A DNA stretch of 64,000 nt, taken from NCBI RefSeq assembly GCF_004366735.1, contig NZ_SOQX01000006.1, positions 1 to 64,000 of the forward strand, read 5' to 3'. Below, in pieces: positions 1-9,536 of this stretch. Position 1 is the first letter of the stretch, and every line of letters starts with the position of its first letter. Below the pieces are notes generated by a model. The model searched no databases, was not told the DNA's origin, and saw only the letters and a list, made by a program, of their open reading frames with translations. Made by a program: the position numbers and the translations under genes. Source of the DNA: Thiohalophilus thiocyanatoxydans. GTDB lineage: Bacteria; Pseudomonadota; Gammaproteobacteria; UBA6429; Thiohalophilaceae.

Positions 1-96
1 CGCTTCGCTCGCAATGACCGAAAATATTGGGGTCATTGCGAGGAACAACGTGACGAAGCAATCTCTCTGGACTGGTATTCGGAACGCTTATTTAGC
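1..96. repeat. right part of a MITE-like interspersed repeat (family A), cut by the window edge
   Basis: A short dyad (TCGCAATGACC and GGTCATTGCGA) is followed by a stretch nearly identical to 26033-26098 and by an end reading CTGGTATTCGGAAC then TTATTTAG. The complete second copy at 25937-26099 has that end inverted at its other side, so this looks like the right end of a small non-autonomous element. No coding potential is seen. It lies upstream of the trans-sulfuration gene; the remaining 90 bases before that gene are AT-rich and could hold its promoter. Confidence 0.75.
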
Positions 97-184
97 CCCT
101 GGCCCCTGATTTTATTATGACTCGCTTGCTACGCGCGTATTTGCTATTGTTCAATCGTTTTATTGAATAAACGAGGTCACCTCC

Positions 185-1357
185 ATGACGCAAGATACGC
201 CCGCCGGCCTGGCCACGCGCAGTATTCACGGGCATAGCCTCAAGGATGTCCATGGCAGTCCCCATACGCCGATCTACGAGACCACGACTTTCACCTTCGA
301 CACGACCGCGGAAGTTCTGGATGTGGTGGAAGGGCGTACGGTCGGGAGTCTTTATACCCGCTACGGGCTCAACCCCTCTATTTTCGCGCTGGAGGAGACT
401 CTGGCCGGCCTGGAGAATGCGGAAATGGCCTGGGTATTCTGCTCCGGCATGGCGGCGGAAACGGCGCTGTTTTTAACCCACGGCCGTGAAGGCATCATCT
501 GCATCGGCGACGCCTACGGTGGCACCATGGAGCTGCTTGCCGATCAACTGCCCCGGCTGGGCATTCCTACGCACCTGATCCTTGGCAACGAGCTGGATCA
601 ACTGGATGCGCTGCTGGCGGCCGGCGCGGGCATGGTGTTCCTCGAGACCCCGACCAATCCGACGCTGGAACTGTTCGATATTGCCGACATCGCCCGTCGG
701 GCCCACGCCCATGGTGCCATTCTGGCCATTGATAACACCTTCGCCTCGCCGGTCAATCAACAGCCCCTGTCACTGGGAGCTGACGTCGTCGTGCACAGCG
801 CCACCAAGTATCTCGGCGGACACAGTGATCTGACGGCCGGCGTGTTGCTGGGGTCCAAAGCGTTGCTGGCACCGGTCTGGAGCTGGCGCAAGAACCTGGG
901 ATCGATGCCGTCCCCGGCGACCGCCTCGCTGCTGGCGCGAAGCCTGCGCACCCTGGTGATTCGGGTGAGACAGCAGAACGCCTCGGCACAGGCGATCGCC
1001 GAGGCGATGGCCGGGCATCCGAATGTCGAACGGGTCTTCTATCCCGGCCTGCCGGATTTCCCCGGTCATGCCCTGGCCCGCGAGCAGATGCACGGTTTCG
1101 GCGGCATGCTCAGCATCGAGATCAAGGGAGGGCGAGAGGCCGCGACCCGCACCGCGGACCGACTGCAGCTGTTTGCCCTGGCGCCAAGTCTGGGCGGTGC
1201 CGAAAGCCTGGTGACCCAACCGTGTACCACGACCCACCACGGCCTTGCGCCGGAAGAGCGTTCGCGACGCGGTATTCCCGATGGGTTACTGCGACTCTCC
1301 GTCGGTCTGGAAGATAGCGCGGATCTCATTGCCGATCTGGAGCAGGCGCTGGCCTGA
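185..1357 (+). CDS. PLP-dependent trans-sulfuration enzyme (cystathionine gamma-synthase / O-acyl-homoserine sulfhydrylase family)
   Basis: This 390-residue protein has the full Cys/Met-metabolism PLP-enzyme fold: an early YTRYGLNPS phosphate-binding segment, CSGMAAETA, the ETPTNPTL segment, the AIDNTF aspartate that contacts the pyridine ring, and the Schiff-base lysine in HSATKYLGGHSD. The C-terminal domain has the SLGGAESLVTQP loop typical of the family. The length is normal. It should act in the cytoplasm in sulfur amino-acid metabolism. Motifs alone do not separate cystathionine synthase, cystathionine lyase and sulfhydrylase activities, so no symbol is given. It stands alone and converges with the transporter operon that ends at 1413. 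Confidence 0.85.
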   Translation: MTQDTPAGLATRSIHGHSLKDVHGSPHTPIYETTTFTFDTTAEVLDVVEGRTVGSLYTRYGLNPSIFALEETLAGLENAEMAWVFCSGMAAETALFLTHGREGIICIGDAYGGTMELLADQLPRLGIPTHLILGNELDQLDALLAAGAGMVFLETPTNPTLELFDIADIARRAHAHGAILAIDNTFASPVNQQPLSLGADVVVHSATKYLGGHSDLTAGVLLGSKALLAPVWSWRKNLGSMPSPATASLLARSLRTLVIRVRQQNASAQAIAEAMAGHPNVERVFYPGLPDFPGHALAREQMHGFGGMLSIEIKGGREAATRTADRLQLFALAPSLGGAESLVTQPCTTTHHGLAPEERSRRGIPDGLLRLSVGLEDSADLIADLEQALA

Positions 1358-1412
1358 ATCACTGTTCGAGCGGGCGCATTGCCCCTTGCCGGGCGGATAC
1401 GCAGCACCCGGG

Positions 1413-2368
1413 TTATTCGTCTATCTCGCCGCTCAGCCAGTAACGGATGCGTTTGGGGTGGGCGTCGATATAACGGCGGACGGCGGTATCGACATCATGC
1501 TCCTGGCTGTCGAGTAACAATTCGGCCAGCTCCGCGTCGTTCAGATAGAACCGGGTGAAGAAACCGGTGAGCGCGGGCGGATAGTCTTGCTGGAAGCCCT
1601 GGCGGGCGATGGCATGAATCCGTTCGCGGCCGCCGAGAATCTGGCGGGGATCCTGCAAAAAACGCAGCTCGTAACTGGCGAAGATCCAGTGCGGTTGCCA
1701 GGCGGTGACCACTACCCACTCCTGGTTGCGATAGGCCCGATCCAGCACGGCGGTCATGGCGGCGCCGCTGGCGGCGACCAGCTGGTACTGATCATCGAGC
1801 TGATAGGCTTTAACCGCCTGTTCCGAGGATTGCATCAGCCCGGAGCCGGGATCGATGCCCTGGATGCGTCGGTTAAGCCGTTTGGCAACCTCGTCTTGCC
1901 TGAGATCCTCGAGACTGGCGAGTTCCGATTCAGGAACATAGTCAGGCACCACCCAGCCGAGCCGGCCGGTGTAGATCGGGCCCAGGTTGGTGACCCGGTG
2001 TTGCACCTTTTCCCAGTAGTTGCGGTGGGTCTGGGGCAGCCAGCCCATGAGCATGAGATCCAGATCGCCGTCGGCCACGGCCTGGTACTGGATGCCGATG
2101 TCGGTCATCACCCGCTCCACCTCGTAGTCGAGATGCTGTTCCAGCAATGTTTTGACCAGGGTGGTGACCACTTCCGCATCGGCCCAGGCGGTCCAGCCGA
2201 TGCGCAGGGTCCGTTCTTCGCTTTGCCCCGCGGCGGTGACGGCCTGCTGCCGCTCCTCGGCGGAGCGTCCGGCCGGGGTGGTCAGGGGCGTGTCGTAGGT
2301 ATAGATATAGGCGAACAGCCCGAACGCAATCAGCGCCGCCAGCAGTAACGTGATGCCGCGTCGCAGGC

Positions 2369-2372
<4 letters not shown>
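1413..2372 (-). CDS. glycine betaine/proline-type ABC transporter, substrate-binding protein (copy 1)
   Basis: A 319-residue OpuAC/ProX-family binding protein with one N-terminal hydrophobic segment (about residues 5-25) that acts as signal anchor or uncleaved signal. The binding domain starts at RIGWTAWADAE and carries the family landmarks DIGIQYQAVADGDLDLMLM, WLPQTH, GIDPGSGLM and VVTAWQPHW; these tryptophans normally form the aromatic cage for quaternary ammonium compounds. It is the last gene of an ATPase-permease-binding-protein operon: its ATG overlaps the permease stop by 4 bases. It is clearly homologous to the binding protein at 15006. The exact substrate (glycine betaine, proline betaine or choline) is inferred. 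Confidence 0.88.
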
Positions 2373-3321
<949 letters not shown>

Positions 3322-3325
<4 letters not shown>

Positions 3326-4503
3326 GTGTCGCTCTTCTCCAGGGTTTCCAGCAAGTGTGCCCGCGACACCACGCCCAGGAACTGATCGTTGCGCCCCAGC
3401 ACCGGCACCGGATAGGGGGTAGCGGCAACCCGTCCGAGGACATTGTTGAGCCGGGTGGTGTGGCGCAGGGTGCGCGGCCGTGGCAGACAGGCCGATTCGA
3501 CCGGCCCGTCGCTTTGCTGCAGGGCCTCGCGGGAGGCGATGCCCAAAAAGCGCTGCTCGCCGTCGACCAGATAGGCGTAGTCGTGTTGCTGCTGCTCCAG
3601 GGCTTGCAGGAGCTGCCTGGCATCACGCTGTTCGTCCAGCCGGAACAGGGTGTCGGGCGCGCGGGCGATATCGCCGGCGGTGTAGACCTGGGCCAGATCC
3701 ACATCCTGGAAGAAGTTGCGAATATAGTCGGTGGCGGGGTGGTCGAGAATCTCCTTCGGCGTGCCCACCTGCACCACCTGGCCCCCTTCCATCAGAGCGA
3801 TGCGATCGCCGATGCGCATCGCCTCGTCCAGATCGTGGGAGATGAAGACCACGGTGCGGGCCTGTTGCTGTTGCAGTTTCAACAGCTCTTCCTGCATTTC
3901 GCGACGGATGAGTGGATCCAGTGCGGAGAAGGCCTCGTCCATCAGCAAAATGGTCGGATCGGTGGCCAGCGCCCGGGCCAGGCCGACCCGTTGCTGCATG
4001 CCGCCGGAGAGTTCCTCGGGATAACTGTTTGCGTTGCCGCGCAGGCCGACCTGATCCAGCGCGTCCATGGCGCGTTTGTCACGTTCGGTTTTGTCGACGC
4101 CGGCGATCTCCAGCCCGAAGGCGGCATTTTCCAGTACGCTCAGGTGGGGCAGCAGGGCAAAGGACTGGAAGACCATGGCGATGTCGCGGCGGCGCAGTTC
4201 GATCAGCTCGGCCTGACTCATCTGCACGATATCCCGATCGTCGATCAACACCTCGCCGGAGGTCGGTTCGATGAGCCGGTTGAGCATGCGCACCAGGGTC
4301 GACTTGCCCGAGCCGGACAAGCCCATGATGACAAACACTTCGCCGGCCCGGATGCTGAAACTGGCGTCGCGCACCCCGACTGTGGAGCCGGTCTGTTCGA
4401 AGATTGCGTCCTTATCGAGCCCTTCTTTGATCAGCTGCCGCGCCGCGTCCGGTTGCGGGCCGAAGATCTTGTACAGATTTCTGACGACGATCTGATCGGT
4501 CAT
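3322..4503 (-). CDS. glycine betaine/proline-type ABC transporter, ATPase with CBS domains (ProV/OpuAA-like, copy 1)
   Basis: A 393-residue ATPase that energises betaine uptake. Walker A is GLSGSGKST, the signature is LSGGMQQR, Walker B is ILLMDEAFSALDP, and the switch histidine lies in FISHDLDEA. The N-terminal extension before the nucleotide-binding domain (LYKIFG, then a helix) and the C-terminal pair of CBS motifs (from about residue 270) are as in OpuAA, where the CBS tandem senses ionic strength. It is the first gene of the minus-strand operon. The 234 bases to the divergent macrodomain gene must contain both promoters; I could not fix a promoter there with confidence. Confidence 0.92.
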
Positions 4504-4737
4504 ATTGAAATTCCGGAGCTATGACGAGAGCCGGCCAGTGTGGCGTGTGCTCCGGATTCATTATGCAGTCGGGGTTCCGGTTTCGACAAGCTTATTGTAC
4601 GGGTTGCACGCCCCGGGACGGTCGAGCGCCCTACAACTTCCCGGTCAGACATGTTAGTTTTTGCACACACAGGAGCGGTGCGCGTTGAGCCGGGCGTGGT
4701 TCGTCGGCGAGCAACACTCTCCCGAAGGTGGAAAACC

Positions 4738-5274
4738 ATGAGTGAACGTCTTCTACACGGTGTGCGTCTTGAATGTATCCAGGGCGACATTGCCAACCAG
4801 TCCGACATGGCCGCGGTGGTCAACGCCGCCAATGCCCAGCTGCGCATCGGCGGCGGGGTGGCCGGGGCGCTGCACCGGGCCGCGGGCCCGGGGCTGGAAG
4901 ATGAGTGCCGGCCGCTGGCACCGATTTCCCCCGGTGAGGCCGTTATCACCGGCGCGCATAATCTGCCCAACCGGTATGTGATCCACTGCCTGGGACCGAT
5001 CTACGGCGTGGACGAGCCATCCGGGGAGTTGCTGGCGACCTGTTATCGCAATGCGTTGCGCCTGGCCGAGGAGCACAGGATTGAATCCATTGCGTTTCCC
5101 GCTCTGTCCACCGGCGCCTTCGGTTATCCGCTGGAGGCGGCAACCGGGGTGGCCCTGACCACTGTCCATACTATGCTGGCGCAACTTTCCGCCGTGCGGC
5201 ATATCCGTTTCGTGCTGCATGATGCGCCAAGCCTGCGCCTGTACGAGCGAATGCTGGAAAGCCTGCCCGGTTGA
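4738..5274 (+). CDS. macrodomain protein, ADP-ribose-binding (YmdB/MacroD-like)
   Basis: A 178-residue, single-domain macro protein. The ADP-ribose pocket is visible in the order DIANQ, VVNAANAQLRIGGGVAGALHRAAG and ALSTGAFGYPLEAA. Members deacetylate O-acetyl-ADP-ribose, remove mono-ADP-ribose from proteins or nucleic acid ends, or hydrolyse ADP-ribose-1''-phosphate. The reading frame is open back to 4540, but the ATG at 4738 has a CGAAGGTGG ribosome-binding site and starts just before the domain, so it is preferred. The next recognisable gene, 270 bases on, is a Hen1-type RNA 3'-end methyltransferase, which makes an RNA-end link plausible but unproven. Confidence 0.85.
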   Translation: MSERLLHGVRLECIQGDIANQSDMAAVVNAANAQLRIGGGVAGALHRAAGPGLEDECRPLAPISPGEAVITGAHNLPNRYVIHCLGPIYGVDEPSGELLATCYRNALRLAEEHRIESIAFPALSTGAFGYPLEAATGVALTTVHTMLAQLSAVRHIRFVLHDAPSLRLYERMLESLPG

Positions 5275-5358
5275 CGGTCGAAACGAAGCCGTCAATTTCC
5301 TGAACCGGCAATGTCTAAAGCCTGACGGGTTTCTCGGTGAGAAACCGCGTGACATATT

Positions 5359-5544
5359 GTGAATAAAACAAGCTGTATGATGATTCAAACCGAAGCCGAC
5401 GAAAAAGCCCGGCGCGAGGACCCGTTCGAGGAGAGATCGACGAAATTGCGCGGCGTATCGAGCGCGCTGATTACCCGCGCCATGCACCGCCTCGATCTGA
5501 CCTGCACGGGCAGTCCCTTCGTGGCGCCCGGGGTACGAGAGTGA
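5359..5544 (+). CDS. small hypothetical protein, coupled to the Hen1-like gene
   Basis: A 61-codon open frame starting GTG at 5359 (an ATG pair is available at 5377). It is rich in charged residues, with no membrane segment and no family I recognise. Its TGA stop overlaps the GTG start of the methyltransferase gene by 4 bases, the arrangement of translationally coupled genes. That overlap is the main reason to list it. The ribosome-binding site is poor, and it could equally be the untranslated leader of the next gene. Confidence 0.3.
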   Translation: MNKTSCMMIQTEADEKARREDPFEERSTKLRGVSSALITRAMHRLDLTCTGSPFVAPGVRE

Positions 5545-6185
5545 TGAGTATCGATACGCTGTCAGCCCCGTCGATGATGGGCCGCATGACCTCTCTGCAT
5601 GAAACGCGGCTGGATCAGGTCTTGCGCCGGCTCAAGGGCAGCGGGGCGCGGCGGGTACTGGATCTGGGCTGCGGTTCGGGCCATCTGCTGTATCGGCTGG
5701 CCGGGGAGCGGCAGTTCGAGGCGATCGTCGGCCTGGAAAGCTGCAGCCACTCACTCCTGCAGGCCAGAAACCTGTTGAGCGATTATCTGCACGATACCCC
5801 GGGTCGGGTGCGTCTGATCAGCAGCTCCTATACCGAATCGCAGCCCGGCCTCGGCGGTTATGATGCGGCCGCCATGGTGGAGACCATCGAACATCTCAAA
5901 CCCGGCGCGTTGTCGGCGGCGGAGCGGGTGGTGTTCGCCCAGATGCGTCCGCGCGTGGTATACATGACCACGCCCAATCGCGAATACAATCCGCTGTACG
6001 GGTTGTCCCCGGGTCAGTTTCGCGAGCCGGATCATGAGTTTGAATGGGATCGCGCCCGCTTTCGCCACTGGTCGCAGGGCATCGCCCGGCGCAACGGTTA
6101 CCGGGTGGTGATGGGCGGAATCGGCGAACCCGATCCCGAATTCGGCCCACCGACCCAGACCGCGTTTTTTACCCGGCAGGAATAA
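5541..6185 (+). CDS. stand-alone Hen1-type RNA 3'-terminal 2'-O-methyltransferase domain
   Basis: A 214-residue class I SAM methyltransferase. The SAM loop is DLGCGSGHLLYRL (about 41-53). The Hen1 metal-binding set is complete: Glu114, Glu117 and His118 in VETIEHL and His165 in PDHEFEWDR, with TTPNREYN between them. In Hen1 these residues hold the Mg ion that positions the 2',3' end of the RNA. Bacterial Hen1 proteins usually carry an extra N-terminal ligase-assisting domain and sit beside the repair enzyme Pnkp. Both are missing here, so it represents the catalytic half only. The start may be GTG 5541 or ATG 5544. The substrate is unknown; tRNA-end protection is an inference from the family. 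Confidence 0.75.
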   Translation: MMSIDTLSAPSMMGRMTSLHETRLDQVLRRLKGSGARRVLDLGCGSGHLLYRLAGERQFEAIVGLESCSHSLLQARNLLSDYLHDTPGRVRLISSSYTESQPGLGGYDAAAMVETIEHLKPGALSAAERVVFAQMRPRVVYMTTPNREYNPLYGLSPGQFREPDHEFEWDRARFRHWSQGIARRNGYRVVMGGIGEPDPEFGPPTQTAFFTRQE

Positions 6186-6201
6186 CGGCTGCCCATCACT
6201 T

Positions 6202-6265
6202 TTTATCTTTACGCATCTTTATCTTTACCCGGCTTTATCTTTAACCAGCTTTATCTTCAAACAAT
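6202..6265. repeat. four tandem 16-base repeats
   Basis: TTTATCTTTA or a one-base variant begins at 6202, 6218, 6234 and 6250, exactly 16 bases apart; the other six bases of each unit vary. The block fills the gap between the Hen1-like gene and the mutarotase gene and ends next to the ribosome-binding site AAGGAG at about 6267-6272. It may be a slippage-prone variable-number array that sets the leader length of the downstream gene. Confidence 0.8.
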
Positions 6266-6279
6266 CAAGGAGTTTTCCC

Positions 6280-7191
6280 GTGCTGGATGATCTCAAACAA
6301 CGTTTTTCCCATCCCGATGTGCGTTTCTATCAACACGATCAGTTAATCATGATCGAACTGAACAACCGGCACGGCTCGGCCACCCTGACCACCCATGGCG
6401 GCACGCTGCTCGGTTATCGGCCCGCCGGCGGCAAGGAGGTGATCTGGCTCAGCGAGACAGCCGTGTATGATGGCAGCAAGCCGGTGCGCGGTGGCGTGCC
6501 GATCTGCTGGCCCTGGTTCGGCCCCTATGATCCCGACACCATGGGCGCGGACCCGAGCGACGCGGCCAAAAAAGGCCACGGCGTCGCCCGCTATGAACTC
6601 TGGGAGGTTGCCTCGGTACGCAGCACGGATAACGACGCCACTGAAGTCGTATTGCAGCTTGAACCCAATGACGCGATTCGCCAGGCCTGGCCGCTGCCGT
6701 TCATGTTGAAATTGATCGTGACCCTGGGTGAGACACTGTCCCTGGCGCTGGTCGGTGAAAACCGTAGCGATCGCGACTGGGTGGTCTCCGAAGCGTTTCA
6801 CACCTATTTTCGGGTTGCCAACGCGGACGGATTGACGATCGACGGCATGGACAACCTCACGTATATCGACAAACTGCGTGACGATCAGCGTTTTACCCAG
6901 ACGGGACCGTTGCAGGTGAACATGCCGATGGACTGCGTGTTTGTCGATCATCCCGATACGCTGGTCCTCGAGGACAGCGGCAACCGGCGCCAGATCGTGA
7001 TGGGGAAGACGAAGAGCGCCAGCACGGTGGTCTGGAACCCGGGTCCCGAAGGTGCGAAAGGCTTTGCCGACATGCCCGACGATCAGTACGCGCACATGGT
7101 CTGCGTTGAGGCGGCCAATGCGCTGGATAACGCTTACACGCTCAAGGCAGGGGGATCACACCGCATGGCAATGACTCTTGCAGTGCGTTAG
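6280..7191 (+). CDS. D-hexose-6-phosphate mutarotase (YeaD/aldose 1-epimerase superfamily)
   Basis: A 303-residue cytoplasmic enzyme. It has the YeaD-type pattern VIWLSETAVYDGSKPVRGGVPICWPWFG (sugar-phosphate pocket arginine), the central EAFHTYFRV histidine and the C-terminal VVWNPG and VCVEAAN segments with the catalytic glutamate. It would speed interconversion of alpha and beta glucose-6-phosphate. The start is GTG with a CAAGGAG site six bases before it; the domain begins at once, so no longer form is needed. No sugar gene is next to it. Confidence 0.85.
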   Translation: MLDDLKQRFSHPDVRFYQHDQLIMIELNNRHGSATLTTHGGTLLGYRPAGGKEVIWLSETAVYDGSKPVRGGVPICWPWFGPYDPDTMGADPSDAAKKGHGVARYELWEVASVRSTDNDATEVVLQLEPNDAIRQAWPLPFMLKLIVTLGETLSLALVGENRSDRDWVVSEAFHTYFRVANADGLTIDGMDNLTYIDKLRDDQRFTQTGPLQVNMPMDCVFVDHPDTLVLEDSGNRRQIVMGKTKSASTVVWNPGPEGAKGFADMPDDQYAHMVCVEAANALDNAYTLKAGGSHRMAMTLAVR

Positions 7192-7214
7192 ATCGCCCCT
7201 CGGTTGCCGAACAC

Positions 7215-7262
7215 ATAGAGTACGCCAGATGCCCCGCGCGGTCGGCGCGGGCGTACGCTATG
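7215..7262. terminator. long hairpin between convergent genes, possible bidirectional terminator
   Basis: ATAGaGTACGCC at 7215 pairs with GGCGTACgCTAT ending at 7262, and an inner CCCGCGC/GCGCGGG stem lies between. It sits between the mutarotase stop and the minus-strand exporter stop. There is no U-tract on either side, so termination is an inference from position. Confidence 0.45.
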
Positions 7263-7369
7263 GGTTCTGAGATCGGTATACAGCACCACGCGGCCAGCAG
7301 GATGTTTGGAGTCGGAGCAGGACGCTCCCTGCACCCGCAACATTCGTACCCCCTGTCTGTTCTACTCAA

Positions 7370-8305
7370 TTATTGTATTTCGACTTTCACCCGCCGCCCC
7401 GGTAGCGTTTCCAGTATCCCGGCTAACACGACCAGGGTCGCTCCCACGCCCATGACGGGACCGAAGGGCTCGTCGGCAAGCAAGGCGGCGGAGAGCGCAC
7501 CGACAATCACTTCGCTCATGAGCAGGATGCCGACCCGCGCCGGCTCCATTTCCCGGGTTGCCCACATGAAGCCCGTCAGCAGGGCGGCCCACCAGATGCC
7601 GCCGATCAGCAGTGTCCATCCCAGTGCTTCGCCATAGTGATCCGGCGCCACCTGCACAGGGTGTTCGTGCCCCAGCGCCAGGGCCAGCAGGGCGGCCATG
7701 ACGACGGCGCCGGCGCAGAACACGAAATTGCTTTCCGCCGGTCTGGTCCGCACATGGACATGAATACCGGTGGAGGCAATGGCCCAGAGCAGGCCGGATG
7801 CCAGCCCGAGCCAGTCCCCCAGCGTTCGCGGCAGTGGTATCCCGTCATGGTTGCCGCGCAGCACCAGGGCAATACCCAGCAGACCGCACAGGATGGCACC
7901 GTAACGCCACCAGGAAACGGACCATTTGAGCCACAGGCGCGCGATGAGTGTGCTCCACAGCGGCGTGAGGTAGAACAGCAGGATGACGACGGCTACCTCG
8001 CCGTACAGGAGTGCATTGGAATACACAACGAAGGAGGCGCCGCCCAACGCGATACTTAGCAGTGCCCGCTTGTTGGCCTGGCGCAGGCGTTTCCGTCCCC
8101 GCCATCCGAAAGGCACCAGACACAGGCACGCGAACACGACGACCGCGAATGTTGTCCAGGGGCCCGCGGTGGCGATCTGCTCGAGTTGTCGCAGCGGTAA
8201 CCAGTACAGTCCCCAGAGGGCGCCAACCGACAGGATGGTGACACTCGCTAAAGAGTTGATTCGCACCGTGGTCACGTATTCACTCCGGCAACCGGGATAA
8301 CGCAT
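7370..8305 (-). CDS. EamA/DMT-family membrane transporter
   Basis: About 311 residues with ten hydrophobic segments arranged as two five-helix halves, the layout of the drug/metabolite transporter superfamily. Typical spots are GALWGLYWLP in the first helix, FYLTPLWSTLIARL at the end of the first half, and MSEVIVGALSAALLADEPFG, the usual EamA ending. The substrate cannot be read from sequence; amino-acid or metabolite export is common. GTG at 8275 has a GGAG seven bases before it and may be the true start, ten codons inside the ATG used here. The gene follows the choline/betaine genes on the same strand. Confidence 0.75.
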   Translation of the reverse strand: MRYPGCRSEYVTTVRINSLASVTILSVGALWGLYWLPLRQLEQIATAGPWTTFAVVVFACLCLVPFGWRGRKRLRQANKRALLSIALGGASFVVYSNALLYGEVAVVILLFYLTPLWSTLIARLWLKWSVSWWRYGAILCGLLGIALVLRGNHDGIPLPRTLGDWLGLASGLLWAIASTGIHVHVRTRPAESNFVFCAGAVVMAALLALALGHEHPVQVAPDHYGEALGWTLLIGGIWWAALLTGFMWATREMEPARVGILLMSEVIVGALSAALLADEPFGPVMGVGATLVVLAGILETLPGRRVKVEIQ

Positions 8306-8421
8306 TCACCCGAATGGGCCGTCGATCAGAACAACAATGAACGATGAATATTGTCTCTTGCCGGTTTTTTTGCATCATGCCCCGGTACACACCCTGCCCG
8401 CGTGCTCAGCCTGGCCTTGTT

Positions 8422-8449
8422 CGGGCTTGGCGCGGCTGCGCCAAGCCCG
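8422..8449. terminator. strong hairpin after the choX-like gene
   Basis: A perfect 12-base-pair stem, CGGGCTTGGCGC and GCGCCAAGCCCG with a four-base loop, lies 30 bases after the stop of the binding-protein gene on the minus strand. No U-run follows, so it may act as an mRNA end stabiliser or a weak terminator. Confidence 0.5.
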
Positions 8450-8479
8450 GGGGAAGTCGCCCTTCGCGCGCGGACCCGG

Positions 8480-9460
8480 CTATTCCAGCCCCAGAGCCTT
8501 TGCCACCACGCCTTTCGCATTGGTTTTGCCGTCGGCGGTCTTCACCGGCCCGGTCTGGTAGGTCCCGCCCTGGCCGAACCACCGCTCGAGCAGTTCGGGA
8601 TTTTCCTTGATCAAACGTCGACCCGCTTCGGCATAGTCCATATCTTCGTTGATGATGTAGTGCCCCATCTTACTTTGCTCGTCCACGGTATAGTGATAGT
8701 TTTCAAGAAACTGTCCGACGTTAGGACACTTCCAGGCATAGCCCGTACGGGCCAGGGTATAGACAGTCGCTCCCCCCTGGTTCGGGCCCCAATATTCTTC
8801 GCCCCCGGACAGATACTTCATGTCGATATTGAGATTCATGGGGTGGGGCGCCCATCCCAGGTAGGCTATCCAGCGGTCCTGTCGCACACGGCGGCGGACT
8901 TCCGTCAACATAGCTGCCTCGCTGGACGGGACCAGGGTCCAGTCACCCAGCCCGTAGGCATCGTCATCGATCATCTTCTGGATAATCTCGTTGCCGTCAT
9001 TGCCCGCTTCGATGCCGTAGAGCTCTCCCTTGAAGTCCTGTTTGTGCTCGTCCAGATCCTTAAAGTGCTGGATGCCGGCCTCATAGACATAGGTGGGGAC
9101 CGCGACGGTATATTTAGCGTTCTCCAGATTCTTCGTCACGATATCGATTTTACCTTCCGTCATGTGCTTTTTAACCATGGAGCGCTGGGTGGGGAGCCAA
9201 AGCCCAAGGAATGCATCACGTTGATTGCTCGCCAGGGAGGAAAACATGATGGGGACCGACGCGGTAATGACGTCGGTTTTGTATCCCAGTTTATCAAGCA
9301 TCCACGCCGCCGTTTCGGTCTTGGCGGTCACCCCTGTCCAGTTGACCTGCCCGAAACGAACGTCACTGCAGGCGGAGGCGTCTTGCGCCACACCGCTGCC
9401 TGTGCCATTGAAAAATAAAATGCCCGATGCCAGCAGGGCGGTCATGAGTCGCTTATTCAT
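8480..9460 (-). CDS. choline/betaine ABC transporter substrate-binding protein (ChoX-like), orphan
   Basis: A 326-residue periplasmic binding protein with a signal peptide (MNKRLMTALLASGILFFNGTGSGVAQ, cleavage likely near residue 26). The OpuAC-type domain begins VRFGQVNWTGVTAKTETAAWML and resembles choline-binding ChoX proteins more than the two ProX-like proteins elsewhere in the window. It has extra cysteines (SACSD near the N-terminus and WKCPN later) that could form the disulfide seen in ChoX. No ATPase or permease gene accompanies it. It is the last gene of the betB-betA-choX series, so choline is the likely ligand. Confidence 0.8.
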   Translation of the reverse strand: MNKRLMTALLASGILFFNGTGSGVAQDASACSDVRFGQVNWTGVTAKTETAAWMLDKLGYKTDVITASVPIMFSSLASNQRDAFLGLWLPTQRSMVKKHMTEGKIDIVTKNLENAKYTVAVPTYVYEAGIQHFKDLDEHKQDFKGELYGIEAGNDGNEIIQKMIDDDAYGLGDWTLVPSSEAAMLTEVRRRVRQDRWIAYLGWAPHPMNLNIDMKYLSGGEEYWGPNQGGATVYTLARTGYAWKCPNVGQFLENYHYTVDEQSKMGHYIINEDMDYAEAGRRLIKENPELLERWFGQGGTYQTGPVKTADGKTNAKGVVAKALGLE

Positions 9461-9536
9461 AGTACACCTCCAATTGTGAGTGATTTAAATGCAGTCCTTT
9501 CATCTGCCTGCATAGCCCGTCAGGGCCAGGTTTGTT

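Noticed and set aside
6202-6265. possible short CRISPR array
   Set aside because: Units are 16 bases without spacers of CRISPR length and no cas gene is present; it is a simple tandem repeat.
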